Shown: positions 1 through 8,751, counted from the first letter of the stretch. The stretch is DNA of 64,000 bases from JAFDVL01 sp043783625 (GCA_043783625.1 JAYVZE010000227.1:51027-115026), one strand, 5' to 3'. Numbers and translations: made by a program. Notes: a model not told the origin generated them from the sequence alone.

Positions 1-2
1 TG

Positions 3-116
3 GCTTTGGTGATGCAACACGCAAATGTGGCGCGTACAGAGGCAGAAAATGCTTTGCATCAAACGCATCAATCCGTGGCAATAGCGATAGATATTTTGTC
101 TCGCACACCAAAGTAG
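3..116 (+). CDS. murQ: C-terminal end of probable N-acetylmuramic acid 6-phosphate etherase (partial)
   Basis: Only the last 37 codons are in the window; the gene begins before base 1 and stops at 114-116. The visible tail starts ALVMQHANVARTEAENAL and ends SVAIAIDILSRTPK. It resembles the small helical C-terminal domain of MurQ, which typically has an 'A.VM...GV...EAE..L......V..AI' pattern. MurQ removes the lactyl ether of MurNAc-6-phosphate during cell-wall recycling and yields GlcNAc-6-phosphate, the substrate of NagA, which is encoded near the other end of the window. The assignment rests on a short helical tail, so another protein with a similar UBA-like end is possible. Confidence 0.5.
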   Translation, partial: ALVMQHANVARTEAENALHQTHQSVAIAIDILSRTPK

Positions 117-162
117 GCGTATAATCTCGCGCTTGTTGATGAATCAAGAAGATTAAGGATTT

Positions 163-2421
163 ATGAATCAAACAGGCACGCCCACTCCCCCAGACCCTAC
201 CTCTAATAATTCAGATAATCGTTACCGGATTGTAGTTGCGACATCCGTAATGTTGTCGTTCATTTCATTTTGGCGGGCTGCCGCGATTGTGCTGAATGAT
301 CTGGCTTCGACGGCCTTTTACATCGGTGGCATCACTGAAGAAGCCATTGGCAAAGCTGCACCGTGGTTTGTGCTGGCGGTGATTTTATTCGCTTCAGCGG
401 TGCGTGCAGTGTATGTCGAAAGCTGCGCGATGTTCACACGCGGCGGTGTATATCGCGTTGTCAAAGAAGCCATGGGCGGCACGCTGGCCAAGCTCGCAGT
501 TTCCGCGCTGATCTTTGATTACATTTTGACGGGGCCGATTTCCGGTGTGTCTGCCGGGCAATACATTGCCGGATTAATTAATTCGACGTTGGTACATTTT
601 GGTTATGGTGTGCAATTGCCGGTGAACGCTACGGCGTGCGCGATTTGCATTGCCGTTGTGATTTATTTCTGGCGGCTGAATATTATTGGTATTCACGAAT
701 CTTCGGAACGGGCGCTCCGCATCATGCAAATCACTGCAGTGATGGTCGTCGTAATGATTATCTGGTGCGTAGCGACGTTGATCGTCAGCCCCGACCCTGT
801 GCATTTGCCGCCGCTGCCATTACCGGAAAATTTACATTTTCAATATAATGAAACGACTAAATCTCATCCGCTTGGATGGCTGCTACATACATCATTGCCT
901 TCGATTGGCTTCTTCGGAGTTTTGATTGCGTTTGGACATTCCGTCCTGGCGATGAGCGGCGAAGAATCGCTGGCGCAAGTCTCGCGTGAAATTGAACATC
1001 CCAAACTGAAAAATTTGATTCGCGCAGCACTCGTGATTTTTGGTTTTACGATTTGCTTTACGCCCGTCGTTTCGTTTTTTGCGGTGATGATTATTCCTGA
1101 TAACGTGCGCGTTAGTCAGTACAGTCAGAATTTGCTTTCGGGCTTGGCGATGCACGTGATTGGCCCGGTATGGCTACGGTTATTGCTGCAAGCGTTTGTT
1201 GTGATCGTTGGATTTTTAATTCTTTCGGGTGCAGTGAATACCGCTATTGTTGGCTCCAACGGCGTGCTGAATCGCGTGTCGGAAGATGGCGTGTTGACGG
1301 ACTGGTTTCGTGCGCCGCAGAAAAAATACGGGACGACCTATCGCATCATCAATATGGTAGCGATTATGCAGATCATCATTATTTTATTAAGCGGCGGTAA
1401 TACGATGGTGCTCGGCGAAGCATACGCTTTCGGGGTGATTTGGAGCTTTACCTTTATGACCGCTTCGCTAGTGGTCTTGCGTTTCAAACGACCGGGGCCG
1501 CGTGAATGGCGCGTGCCGTTCAATCCGCGCATTGGAAAAGTTGAAATTCCACTCGGCATCATTATGGTCGCGTTGGTTTTACTTTCGCTGGCGTTGACGA
1601 ATTTATTGACGAAAGAACTTGCTACCATTTCGGGCGTGGCTTTCACCGCAATTTTCTTCGTTTTGTTTACGGTTTCAGAACGCGCCAACGCTAAACGCAA
1701 AAAAGATACATCAGGCTTAGATCAATTCAATTTGGTCTCTGAGCAAACGGTGACGAATAAATTAGTGGATGCACGTCCCGGCGGAATTCTGGTCACGGCG
1801 CGTGATTACAACAATTTACATTATTTGAAAAAAGCGTTGCAGGATGTCAATACTGATGAGCAGGATGTCATCGTGATGACAGTGCGGATTATCAAAGGCC
1901 TCGGCGCTGGCGAAGAGCAAATGTATGAAGATGAATTGTTCACTGATTATGAACAATTACTATTTACGCGCTCGGTGGCTGTCGCTGAGAAAATGGGTAA
2001 GGAGATCAAGTTGTTGGTAGTTCCATCGAATGATGCGTTTCAGGCGACTGTGATGACTGCGATTCAATTGGAATGTTCGACGCTCGTGGCGGGCGTGTCC
2101 ACAAAAATGTCCGCCGATCAACAGGCCAAAGTTATTGGTGATGTCTGGGAAGCCATTCAGCATGAAGATAAACGCAAATTGCGGGTGCTGAAATTGATTC
2201 ATCCTGATGGGACAGAATTATCGTATGAGCTTGGCGCACATCGCCCTAACGTTACACCTGAAGATGTTGAGCTAACACATCGCTTATGGTTGGAACTGGC
2301 GAAAGAAAATAAAGACCTCCATCATAATCAAGTCGTGAGTGTGGCACTCAAGCGGTTAGCAAAAGATTTTCAGGCTGATAAACGAAACGAAATTATTCAG
2401 GAAACAAAAGATTATAAATAA
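163..2421 (+). CDS. APC-family amino acid permease with C-terminal UspA-like domain
   Basis: This 752-residue inner-membrane protein has about twelve hydrophobic segments over residues 20-510, in the pattern of APC-superfamily amino acid/polyamine permeases. Motifs such as GEESLAQVSREIEHPK in the middle and WRVPFNPRIGKVEIPLG near the end of the transport domain fit this. Residues of about 540-700 form a soluble alpha/beta tail resembling a universal-stress domain, which could bind nucleotide and gate transport (inference). The ATG at 163 follows AAGGA at 155-159. A glutaredoxin gene begins 13 bp after its stop, so the two are probably co-transcribed. The substrate cannot be read from sequence. 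Confidence 0.85.
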   Translation: MNQTGTPTPPDPTSNNSDNRYRIVVATSVMLSFISFWRAAAIVLNDLASTAFYIGGITEEAIGKAAPWFVLAVILFASAVRAVYVESCAMFTRGGVYRVVKEAMGGTLAKLAVSALIFDYILTGPISGVSAGQYIAGLINSTLVHFGYGVQLPVNATACAICIAVVIYFWRLNIIGIHESSERALRIMQITAVMVVVMIIWCVATLIVSPDPVHLPPLPLPENLHFQYNETTKSHPLGWLLHTSLPSIGFFGVLIAFGHSVLAMSGEESLAQVSREIEHPKLKNLIRAALVIFGFTICFTPVVSFFAVMIIPDNVRVSQYSQNLLSGLAMHVIGPVWLRLLLQAFVVIVGFLILSGAVNTAIVGSNGVLNRVSEDGVLTDWFRAPQKKYGTTYRIINMVAIMQIIIILLSGGNTMVLGEAYAFGVIWSFTFMTASLVVLRFKRPGPREWRVPFNPRIGKVEIPLGIIMVALVLLSLALTNLLTKELATISGVAFTAIFFVLFTVSERANAKRKKDTSGLDQFNLVSEQTVTNKLVDARPGGILVTARDYNNLHYLKKALQDVNTDEQDVIVMTVRIIKGLGAGEEQMYEDELFTDYEQLLFTRSVAVAEKMGKEIKLLVVPSNDAFQATVMTAIQLECSTLVAGVSTKMSADQQAKVIGDVWEAIQHEDKRKLRVLKLIHPDGTELSYELGAHRPNVTPEDVELTHRLWLELAKENKDLHHNQVVSVALKRLAKDFQADKRNEIIQETKDYK

Positions 2422-2434
2422 GGAAATTAACTTT

Positions 2435-2677
2435 ATGTCAGAAGTGAAAATGTATACGACAACGTGGTGCCCGGATTGCCGGAATGCGAAAAGTTTTCTG
2501 AACTCACGCAGCATTACTTATACGGAAATTAATGTAGATGATGACCCTTCGGCGGCGGAGCTAGTGAAGACGATCAATGACGGCAAACGTAAGGTTCCAA
2601 CCTTTGTTGTCGGTGATGATGCTTTTCATAACAGCCCGTTTTCATTAAAATTAATGGAAGAGAAATTTGGTAAATAA
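2435..2677 (+). CDS. Glutaredoxin/mycoredoxin-like thiol oxidoreductase
   Basis: An 80-residue protein with the thioredoxin-fold start YTTTWCPDCRNAK, giving a CPDC redox motif at residues 12-15. The cis-proline segment KVPTFVVGDD follows at about residues 53-62. Length and layout match small glutaredoxins (NrdH/mycoredoxin group) that reduce disulfides or mixed thiols in the cytoplasm. The start has AAGGAA at 2420-2425, overlapping the stop of the permease gene, so translation of the pair is likely coupled. CPDC rather than the classical CPYC makes the natural reductant uncertain. Confidence 0.85.
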   Translation: MSEVKMYTTTWCPDCRNAKSFLNSRSITYTEINVDDDPSAAELVKTINDGKRKVPTFVVGDDAFHNSPFSLKLMEEKFGK

Positions 2678-2703
2678 ATAAGTAAATAAATAAGATAGAT
2701 AGA
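2671..2703. repeat. A/T-rich tetranucleotide-type tract at glutaredoxin stop
   Basis: A run of TAAA/ATAA and then GATA units spans the stop codon of the glutaredoxin gene and the following bases. It is a low-complexity tract. No function can be assigned, although such tracts can vary in length by slippage. Confidence 0.6.
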
Positions 2704-2709
2704 GGTTCC

Positions 2710-2774
2710 GGTCACTTTGAAAAGCTGGCAGGCGAAATACTATGAAATCAATCAGCCGCTGATTCAAAGTGACC
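2710..2774. repeat. Perfect 12-bp inverted repeat in the 2.7-3.06 kb intergenic region
   Basis: GGTCACTTTGAA (2710-2721) and its exact reverse complement TTCAAAGTGACC (2763-2774) flank about 41 bp. The 384-bp gap from 2678 to 3061 holds this repeat, a second hairpin near 2980 and no convincing gene. An open frame at 2717-2920 crosses it but has no ribosome-binding site or recognisable protein. Confidence 0.7.
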
Positions 2775-2973
2775 AAAAGACGATAAAACGTGCCAAATTT
2801 CGTGATTGTTTTTTATATTTTTTATGCTATTCTCACGTTTGTTTAATGGCGTTAAGTAAATACTTGAACGCTGCGCCTTCTGCCCCTGACATTCAACTGT
2901 TAGCTCTTAACGAAACTTAGCTCAGCCAAATAAAGCAGTAGTTAAGCCCACAGACAACAACCCAGAATAAAGA

Positions 2974-3004
2974 TTTGACAACTCGTTTCGGACGAGTTTT
3001 GACA
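2974..3004 (+). promoter_or_regulatory. Hairpin between two TTTGACA direct repeats upstream of response regulator
   Basis: TTTGACA occurs at 2974-2980 and again at 2998-3004. Between them AACTCGT (2980-2986) pairs with ACGAGTT (2992-2998) around a TTCGG loop, followed by a few T residues. It could be a weak terminator/attenuator, a regulator site, or contain a -35 element. The choice is not resolved by sequence alone. Confidence 0.4.
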
Positions 3005-3061
3005 GGCTATTGAAATTGGCAAACAACCGTGTTTGCTGACCTTATTCGGAGGATAGTTATT

Positions 3062-3772
3062 GTGCCAGCCGATCATACCGCGACTATTTTGATGGTTGAA
3101 GATGACAGCATGGTTCGTTATTTAGTTTCAGAATATTTTCGTCGTGTCGGGTATGAAGTGCTCGAAGCGATGGATGGCGAAACTGGCTTACGAACCGGAT
3201 TGGAAAAAAAAGCAGACGTTATTATTTTAGATGTCATGATGCCGAAAATGAACGGCTTTGATGTTTGCAATCAATTGCGTCAAAACAACGTTACAACGCC
3301 AATCATCTTTCTCACCAGTAAAAGTGAAGAACAATACACCGTCGCCGGATTAGAAGGCGGCGCTGATGATTTTTTACCAAAACCTTTTAGCCCGCGTGAG
3401 CTTGAAGCTCGCGTCAAAAGCGTGATTCGTCGCAGTGGGATCAGAATTTTTGATGAACCTGTCGCCGGAAAAATCATGCGTGGCGGATTAATCATTGATC
3501 CTGAGGCCTACAGCGTGACGCTGAATGAAGAGGCGATTCAGGTGACTCCCATCGAATTCAAGATTCTGGAATTGCTGATGACGAATCCGGGGAAAGCATA
3601 TTCCCGCGAAGCGTTATTGGATCAGGTTTGGGGCACTTCTTATGAAGGCTACGAACGCAACATTGATCCGCATGTCATGCGCTTGCGTTCCAAGATTGAA
3701 CCAGATGCCGCGAAGCCGACTTATGTGCTGACGGTGTGGGGTATCGGATACAAATTCAACGATAAGGTCTAG
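3062..3772 (+). CDS. OmpR/PhoB-family response regulator
   Basis: A 236-residue two-component regulator. The receiver domain covers about residues 1-125, with the acidic pair in VEDD, phospho-acceptor aspartate in IILDVMMPKMNGFD and lysine in FLPKPFSP. A winged-helix DNA-binding domain covers about 140-235, containing LLDQVWGTSYEGYERNIDPH and ending VWGIGYKF. The GTG at 3062 is chosen because GGAGG lies at 3048-3052 with nine bases between; an in-frame start at 3029 lacks such a site and adds residues outside the family's usual length. No histidine kinase is adjacent, so the partner is unknown. Confidence 0.9.
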   Translation: MPADHTATILMVEDDSMVRYLVSEYFRRVGYEVLEAMDGETGLRTGLEKKADVIILDVMMPKMNGFDVCNQLRQNNVTTPIIFLTSKSEEQYTVAGLEGGADDFLPKPFSPRELEARVKSVIRRSGIRIFDEPVAGKIMRGGLIIDPEAYSVTLNEEAIQVTPIEFKILELLMTNPGKAYSREALLDQVWGTSYEGYERNIDPHVMRLRSKIEPDAAKPTYVLTVWGIGYKFNDKV

Positions 3773-3811
3773 GCGACGCCTGACCTCGTTCTTTAGCAAG
3801 ACAATGTAGCA

Positions 3812-3837
3812 GCAGGATGAGCAACGACTCATCCTGC
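3812..3837. repeat. 10-bp perfect stem-loop downstream of response regulator
   Basis: GCAGGATGAG (3812-3821) pairs with CTCATCCTGC (3828-3837) around a 6-base loop. It lies about 40 bp after the regulator stop. There is no T tract, so it is a possible mRNA-stabilising hairpin rather than a clear terminator. Confidence 0.6.
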
Positions 3838-3925
3838 CTACCGAAAAAAGCAACTGAGCAGGTTATGGAACTTGTTCCCCAGGCGTGGAAGCTCAGGGCG
3901 CAGCTATCCGCGAAGGAGAAATATC

Positions 3926-4558
3926 GTGTCCATTCATATCGAAAAAAGCAAACTCTCAGCCAGAGTTATTTTCCTCCTCCTTACCATTATTGCAACACAA
4001 GCTTTTGCGAATTCACGTGCGGTGAACCTTGCGGAAATGACTTCAACTGCCGGACGTATTTTCCATGGCAAAGTCGTCGAAGTACGTGACGGACAACATC
4101 CCAAAAATGAGCAGATGGCGGTGACTTTTGTCAAAGTCGAAGTCACTGAAATGCTCAAAGGTGAACAGGTGCGCGAAGTCACGTTCATGCAATTCGGCAG
4201 CAGCCATCAGCAGTACGTTGCACATTTGCCTAAATACAGTATCGGCGAAGAAGTCGTCCTGTTTTTATATCCTGAAAGCAAGCTGGGCTTAACCAGTCCG
4301 GTCGGCGAAGGGCAAGGCAAATTTGTCGTACGTGATGATGTTCGCACAGGCAGGCGTGTCCTCAGAAATGAGCAGTTGAATCGTTCCTTATTCGCCCGGC
4401 TAGACACCGCGAAAGTGAACACGAAATTGTCGCTTAATAAAGTTGAACGAGAAACTGTTGCACAGTCTGATAATCAAGCCCGTGAAGGGATGGAGTTCGC
4501 TTCGTTCCGATCCATTGTGCGTAAGATGAAGGCTGTGTCCAGTGCCAGCTTGCAATAA
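3926..4558 (+). CDS. Exported protein of unknown function
   Basis: About 210 residues beginning with GTG at 3926, supported by AAGGAG at 3913-3918. An N-terminal Sec signal (positive start, then ARVIFLLLTIIATQAFA) predicts export, with cleavage near ATQAFA-NS. The mature part opens with LAEMTSTAGRIFHGKVVEV, then VKVEVTEMLKGEQVREVTF and YSIGEEVVLFLYPES. This beta-rich layout is reminiscent of proteins describing 'cost' beta-barrels in acidobacterial exported proteins, but I do not recognise a named family. It precedes the secreted metalloprotease gene by 140 bp on the same strand. Co-expression is plausible but unproven. Confidence 0.75.
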   Translation: MSIHIEKSKLSARVIFLLLTIIATQAFANSRAVNLAEMTSTAGRIFHGKVVEVRDGQHPKNEQMAVTFVKVEVTEMLKGEQVREVTFMQFGSSHQQYVAHLPKYSIGEEVVLFLYPESKLGLTSPVGEGQGKFVVRDDVRTGRRVLRNEQLNRSLFARLDTAKVNTKLSLNKVERETVAQSDNQAREGMEFASFRSIVRKMKAVSSASLQ

Positions 4559-4698
4559 GACTGAAAATAATTAAAGCCAAAGCAGAGCCGAACGGTTGTC
4601 CTATTCATGCGCTTCAGAGGTGCTGAACTCGTGCGCTAGTAGATTCAGGTTGTCAGCTTGCAAGGCTTGGGAAAACTACCGAAAAAGGAGCAAACACC

Positions 4699-7101
4699 AT
4701 GCGTGTCCAATCACGAAAGGCGCAGCCATTCGCCACCAATCTTTTCAAACAATCAGTTCACTTTATGCTCAGCTTCGCGCTGATGCTGGGAGCTTTCAGG
4801 TTTGAAGCAAATGTCCAGGCCGGAACTCCGTTAGCGGTGACGGCGCACGGCAAAGAAGTTGGCTGGGGCACCGGCGCGGCGATTACTTATCATGTAGATC
4901 AAGGCTCACTGGGAAATCTCAATAATACGCAAGCAGTGGCTTTAGTGAACGAATTGTTTGGAACCTGGCAAGCCGTGCCGGGCGCGAACCTGACAATTCA
5001 AAATGGTGGTGCCTTGAATGTGGATGTAAATTCGACGAATTACACAACCTATCGTGCCAACAACGGTCAGGATTCTTATCACCCGATCATCTTTGATACG
5101 GATGGATCAATTACAGATGCTGTCTTTGGTGGAGGGGCAAGTGATTTTACGGCTGGATTTGCCGGGCCAGGATGGTTGATTAGTACCGATCCGGCGCAGG
5201 ACGGAAAAATTGTAGATGCCTCGGCGGTCTTCAATGCGAAATTTTTGACCAATAATCACGGGACGTTGACAGAATTCAAAGCAATCATGTTGCATGAGCT
5301 GGGGCATTTTCTGGGAGTTGGGCACTCACAGGCGAACCTTGGTTTAGCTTTCGACCGCGAAATTATTTTTAATGATAATGATTCGCTTCCGATTATGTTT
5401 CCGATTTCATTGGGAGATCGTTCCAGTATTCTCAGTACTGATGATAAAGCGCAATTGCTGCGTTTGTATCCGGGCGGAGGCATGAGCAACGGGACGATTA
5501 GCGGCAAAGTTTTGTTGTCGGATGGTGCGACTCCTTTTCAGGGCGCAAATGTAATCGCCCGTCGCGTAGACGATCCAAATAATATTGCCGTTAGCTCGGT
5601 TTCAGGTTTTTATTATAAAGGTACTGGCATCAATTCCAACAAGGGAACGACAGATGTGACAGTGCAGGGATACTATGAAATTTCAGGCTTGCCGGCAGGG
5701 AATTATACGGTAGAAGTTGAACCGATCCATCCGGGCTTCATCAGCGGTTCTTCGGTAGGCCCGCTTGATCCTCCAGTGGATTTGCCCGGTCCGTCTGAAT
5801 ACTACAGCGGCGCGAGCGAATCAAATAGTGATGCCAATAACTCAGCAGCGATTGTTTCTGTCAACAGCGGTCAATCTGTCAGTAATATCAACCTCATTTT
5901 AAATACCACTCCACTGCCGAACGCGGCTGAAGCTGAAGCGAATAATACTATCGCAACGGCGCAATCCATCGCTACGCCAGTAGTTGTCAGCGGTGCGATT
6001 AATGTCAATGATACAGGGACGACCGACCCTACTACTGGTTATCTCATGAAAGATCATTATTCGTTTAGCGGAGGCTCGAATGATTGGGTTACGATTGACC
6101 TGAACTGGGGATCAAGTTCAGCGGCAGATTTAAAGTTACTTCTTTATGATGCCAACGGGACACGCATTGCGATTTCGATGGATTGCGTATACGGCTCTGG
6201 CTGTGTTGCCAGCCGTCAAATTGGGCCGATGAAACTTCCCGCCAGTGGTAGATATACAATTGGGGTAGGCTCAGCTTCAGGCTCAACAAATTACACCTTG
6301 CAAGTGACGGGGCAAACCAACGGCAACGGAACCTCAACTACAGTGAATGGTGCGAGCTTCCAGTCAGGAGCGGCAATGTCGCCGGATACTATTGCTTCCA
6401 TGTTTGGAACTAATATGACGACGACGACAGCTAGTGCTCCTGCCGGACAGCCACTGCCAATTTCGATGGGCGGCGTTCGGGTTGAAGTTGGCGGAGTCCA
6501 GGCGCAATTATTTTATGTCTCACCGTCTCAGATTAACTTCGTCATTCCATCCTCAACTACGAGTGGGACAAAATTAGTTTCCGTAAAGAATTTTTCCGGG
6601 GAAGTAGCGCATGGCAGTATTGAAGTAGCTCCGGTTTCTCCGGCCTTTTTTACTGCGAATCAAAACGGCGCAGGCGTTCCTGCCGGATACGTCACACGGG
6701 TTGCCGCCGGTTCGTTCCAGCAAACCAATGAAGTGATTTCTAATTATAACGGAAGCTCGTTTACGCCTGTCACCGTCCAACGAAGAGGTGACGCACTGTA
6801 TCTGATTTTGTTCGGGACAGGAGTCCGTTATGCGCCCAATTCAAATACGGCGAACGACATTCCACAAGCGGGCGGAGGCTCTATTGTGAACGTGGCGGAA
6901 AGCGTCGAGGTGACGATTGGCGGCAAAGTAGCACAGGTTTCTTATGCCGGAGCACAAGGCGGTTATATAGGTTTAGATCAGTTGAATGTGCTGATTCCGG
7001 CAGATGCCGTCGCCAGCCCGACGACGCCGGTGATTATCAAGGTTAGAGATGCTAACAATAACATGGTGACTGCAAATCAGATGACAATCGCGTTGCAGTA
7101 A
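4699..7101 (+). CDS. Secreted matrixin-like metalloprotease with CnaB-like, PPC-like and TIGR03437-type domains
   Basis: An 800-residue exported protein. A signal segment lies near residues 15-40. The zinc site HELGHFLGVGH at about residues 198-208 matches HExxHxxGxxH of metzincin/matrixin peptidases, followed by a Met-turn-like IMFPIS. A carboxypeptidase-regulatory/CnaB-like beta domain (about 265-345, GTISGKVLLSDGATPFQGA) follows, then a pre-peptidase C-terminal-like beta domain (about 410-540). The last ~250 residues, with VNGASFQSGAAMSPDTIAS and YVSPSQINFVIPSS, match the TIGR03437 C-terminal domain abundant in Acidobacteriota. AAGGAG at 4685-4690 supports the ATG. It probably acts outside the cell on proteins; the substrate is unknown. 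Confidence 0.85.
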   Translation: MRVQSRKAQPFATNLFKQSVHFMLSFALMLGAFRFEANVQAGTPLAVTAHGKEVGWGTGAAITYHVDQGSLGNLNNTQAVALVNELFGTWQAVPGANLTIQNGGALNVDVNSTNYTTYRANNGQDSYHPIIFDTDGSITDAVFGGGASDFTAGFAGPGWLISTDPAQDGKIVDASAVFNAKFLTNNHGTLTEFKAIMLHELGHFLGVGHSQANLGLAFDREIIFNDNDSLPIMFPISLGDRSSILSTDDKAQLLRLYPGGGMSNGTISGKVLLSDGATPFQGANVIARRVDDPNNIAVSSVSGFYYKGTGINSNKGTTDVTVQGYYEISGLPAGNYTVEVEPIHPGFISGSSVGPLDPPVDLPGPSEYYSGASESNSDANNSAAIVSVNSGQSVSNINLILNTTPLPNAAEAEANNTIATAQSIATPVVVSGAINVNDTGTTDPTTGYLMKDHYSFSGGSNDWVTIDLNWGSSSAADLKLLLYDANGTRIAISMDCVYGSGCVASRQIGPMKLPASGRYTIGVGSASGSTNYTLQVTGQTNGNGTSTTVNGASFQSGAAMSPDTIASMFGTNMTTTTASAPAGQPLPISMGGVRVEVGGVQAQLFYVSPSQINFVIPSSTTSGTKLVSVKNFSGEVAHGSIEVAPVSPAFFTANQNGAGVPAGYVTRVAAGSFQQTNEVISNYNGSSFTPVTVQRRGDALYLILFGTGVRYAPNSNTANDIPQAGGGSIVNVAESVEVTIGGKVAQVSYAGAQGGYIGLDQLNVLIPADAVASPTTPVIIKVRDANNNMVTANQMTIALQ

Positions 7102-7114
7102 GGCAGGGTGTAAC

Positions 7115-7156
7115 AAGAGCGAAAGGTTTCAGGGACGCTACCTTTCGCTCTTTTTT
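7115..7156 (+). terminator. Rho-independent terminator after metalloprotease gene
   Basis: AAGAGCGAAAGGT (7115-7127) pairs perfectly with ACCTTTCGCTCTT (7140-7152) across a 12-base loop, followed by TTTT. The T tract is on the + strand only, so it serves the metalloprotease gene. The convergent minus-strand gene ends only a few bases away. Confidence 0.85.
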
Positions 7157-7159
7157 GGT

Positions 7160-8263
7160 TTATTTGGGAGGTTCTTTTTCGAGAATTAATTTTACATCGG
7201 TCTCGAAGACGCGATAGTTTTTCATTTCAATTACGTTACGCAAATAGGTACGATTTACATCGTTCCCTAAAATTACTTCAGCAGAAATTGGCAACAGATA
7301 GCGTGTCCCGGAAATTGAGACCCAGTCGTATTCAACCGCGCTCTCCGCCATCGTGTGAGCAAATCCTTTTTGAATATCTTCACTGGATTGTTCCAACCGG
7401 AGCGCACGTTTACTTTCGGTATCAATCCAGATTGTCCCTGAATATGCGACGGTGACTACGCGCCCGCTGGTTTTGTCCGTAATAGTTTGACCTGAAAATG
7501 CTTTCTTTACTTTGAATTCGAAGACGACGGTTTCTCGTCCCTTGAATTTTTCATGTCGGATTTCTTTAAATTCTGCTTTAGATTCTGGAGAAAATAAAGC
7601 TAAAAGCATGGTGCCAAATTCACCTGTAGAGGTTGCTCCTCCCAACTTGTCATAACTCTGTGAAGAGGGTTTTCCGTTAATTTTTAGCAACTTGAATTTT
7701 TCTCCATCCTTATCTCGGTAAGTGATTTCAATTTCTAGCGTATCTTCTTCCTGCCAGCCCGGTTTTTCTGGAGTTTGGATTGCACGCTTCACGATTTGCG
7801 TTGCTACAAAATTTGGCAACTCTCCCGTAAAATCCGCCGCGTGATAACGAGCCTGTTCAATGAAAGGCAATCGTGCAATTGCTGTCGCACGTGCTTCAGG
7901 CGATTCAGAATCCTGTGGAGTTTCAGGTGACTGAGAACCTTCTTTTCTTTCTGGCGCAGCAGTTGGAGGTGGAGGCTGTGGCGGAGTGCCGGGAGTTTGT
8001 GCCGCCTGCAAGATCGCATCAATCAGATAAGATTTTGCTCCGGCTTTTTTTAATTCCGTCAATGCCTGATCGTTAACCTTGAAGGCAACTCCACGCTCAG
8101 CAACTTCTCCCGCGAGATCGCCTTGTGCGCGTTGCCCGGAAGGCAGTTTCAGTACACGCAGAATTTCTTCTTTGGTGAATGGCGGTTTCGTCTCCTGCGC
8201 TACGCTGATTGCGCTGCACAGGGCAAGAAGTAAAAGTACAAATACGCCGACTTTCTTTTTCAT
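7160..8263 (-). CDS. Exported protein of unknown function
   Basis: 367 residues with a clear signal peptide (MKKKVGVFVLLLLALCSAIS, cleavage near VAQ-E). Residues 30-90 form a short helical region, with TKEEILRVLKL and AFKVNDQALTELKKAGA. A proline/glutamate-rich linker follows at about 93-125. The C-terminal ~235 residues are beta-rich, with RHEKFKGRETVVFEF, GTIWIDTESKRALRLE and YDWVSISGTRYLLPISAEV. That last half resembles lipoprotein-carrier-like periplasmic folds (an N..IWID..T..lr.e.. pattern), but I can only suggest the fold. It is a single gene, convergent with the metalloprotease. Confidence 0.75.
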   Translation of the reverse strand: MKKKVGVFVLLLLALCSAISVAQETKPPFTKEEILRVLKLPSGQRAQGDLAGEVAERGVAFKVNDQALTELKKAGAKSYLIDAILQAAQTPGTPPQPPPPTAAPERKEGSQSPETPQDSESPEARATAIARLPFIEQARYHAADFTGELPNFVATQIVKRAIQTPEKPGWQEEDTLEIEITYRDKDGEKFKLLKINGKPSSQSYDKLGGATSTGEFGTMLLALFSPESKAEFKEIRHEKFKGRETVVFEFKVKKAFSGQTITDKTSGRVVTVAYSGTIWIDTESKRALRLEQSSEDIQKGFAHTMAESAVEYDWVSISGTRYLLPISAEVILGNDVNRTYLRNVIEMKNYRVFETDVKLILEKEPPK

Positions 8264-8293
8264 TGGAGTGCCTCAATATTTTAAGAAAACAAT

Positions 8294-8347
8294 GGCAGGA
8301 TAACACATTTAGTATTTTCAACTGAGAGGCAATTATTGAACAGTCGC
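8294..8347. repeat. Left copy of ~53-bp direct repeat flanking the Rhs locus
   Basis: This segment aligns without gaps to 15813-15866, offset by 7519 bp, with an 18-base exact core (AGTATTTTCAACTGAGAG) and about 80% identity over the rest. The right copy overlaps the last codons of the GH18/NodB/GT2 gene. The left copy reads as a decayed version of that gene end on the minus strand. It marks a duplication or insertion boundary around the Rhs locus. Confidence 0.75.
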
Positions 8348-8448
8348 TATCGCTCCATTGGTCGCATACACTTGAAATCTGCTAGAAGTCCACTGAAAAA
8401 ACGAGTGAACTATACATCGTTAAAAAATTAAAAAAATCGTTACAGCTC

Positions 8449-8478
8449 TTGACACATTGCGTAGTGAGTATGCTAGAT
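8449..8478 (+). promoter_or_regulatory. Candidate sigma-70 promoter for the Rhs locus
   Basis: TTGACA at 8449-8454 and CTAGAT at 8473-8478 are separated by 18 bases, the best promoter-like pair in the 560-bp gap before the Rhs gene. It would give a leader of roughly 340 bases holding a small reading frame and a heptanucleotide tandem repeat. The prediction is by eye only. Confidence 0.5.
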
Positions 8479-8598
8479 TTCGCGCCGTCGCAAAAAGAAA
8501 CAATTTGTTACCAGGGTATTCGTAACTCAGTAAGCCAGTTGTTCACCGCGTTCATTTCTTTTTATCACGTTGGGATTTTTTAAGAACAGGAGTTCTTG

Positions 8599-8751
8599 AT
8601 GCTTTCGTTAGGACGTTCGAAGACATCGTCACCTTTATCTGCGCTTGCGCTTACCGTGCAACGTGCAACGTGCAACGTGCAACGTGCAACGTGCAACGTG
8701 CAACGTGCAACGTATCCCGTCGTCAGCAACTTCCGTACCAAAAACCGATAA
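8599..8751 (+). CDS. Possible 50-codon leader ORF running through the heptamer repeat
   Basis: ATG at 8599 has CAGGAG seven bases upstream, a better ribosome site than that of the Rhs gene itself. Translation gives MLSLGRSKTSSPLSALALTV and then repeated VQRATCN from the 7-bp tandem repeat, stopping at 8749-8751. It is in a different frame from the Rhs gene, but removing one 7-bp unit (or adding two) would join the frames. No homologous protein is recognised. It may be a non-functional leader. Confidence 0.35.
   Translation: MLSLGRSKTSSPLSALALTVQRATCNVQRATCNVQRATYPVVSNFRTKNR
8655..8713. repeat. Perfect heptanucleotide tandem repeat (CGTGCAA)n upstream of rhs
   Basis: About 8.4 head-to-tail perfect copies of CGTGCAA. 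It ends 111 bp before the Rhs start codon chosen here. It belongs with other 7-bp-periodic blocks at 29331, 32656, 50291, 55906, 60518 and 60602, which have different unit sequences. The perfection of the copies suggests recent slippage or expansion. Confidence 0.9.

Noticed and set aside
2717..2920. Open frame of 67 codons in the 2.7-3.0 kb gap
   Set aside because: No ribosome-binding site, it crosses an inverted repeat, and the product resembles nothing.
3029..3061. Longer N-terminus for the response regulator
   Set aside because: The GTG at 3062 has a perfect GGAGG site and matches family length; the extension has neither.
8655..8713. CRISPR array
   Set aside because: Units are 7 bp without spacers and there are no cas genes; it is a simple tandem repeat. 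The same applies to 55906-55950.
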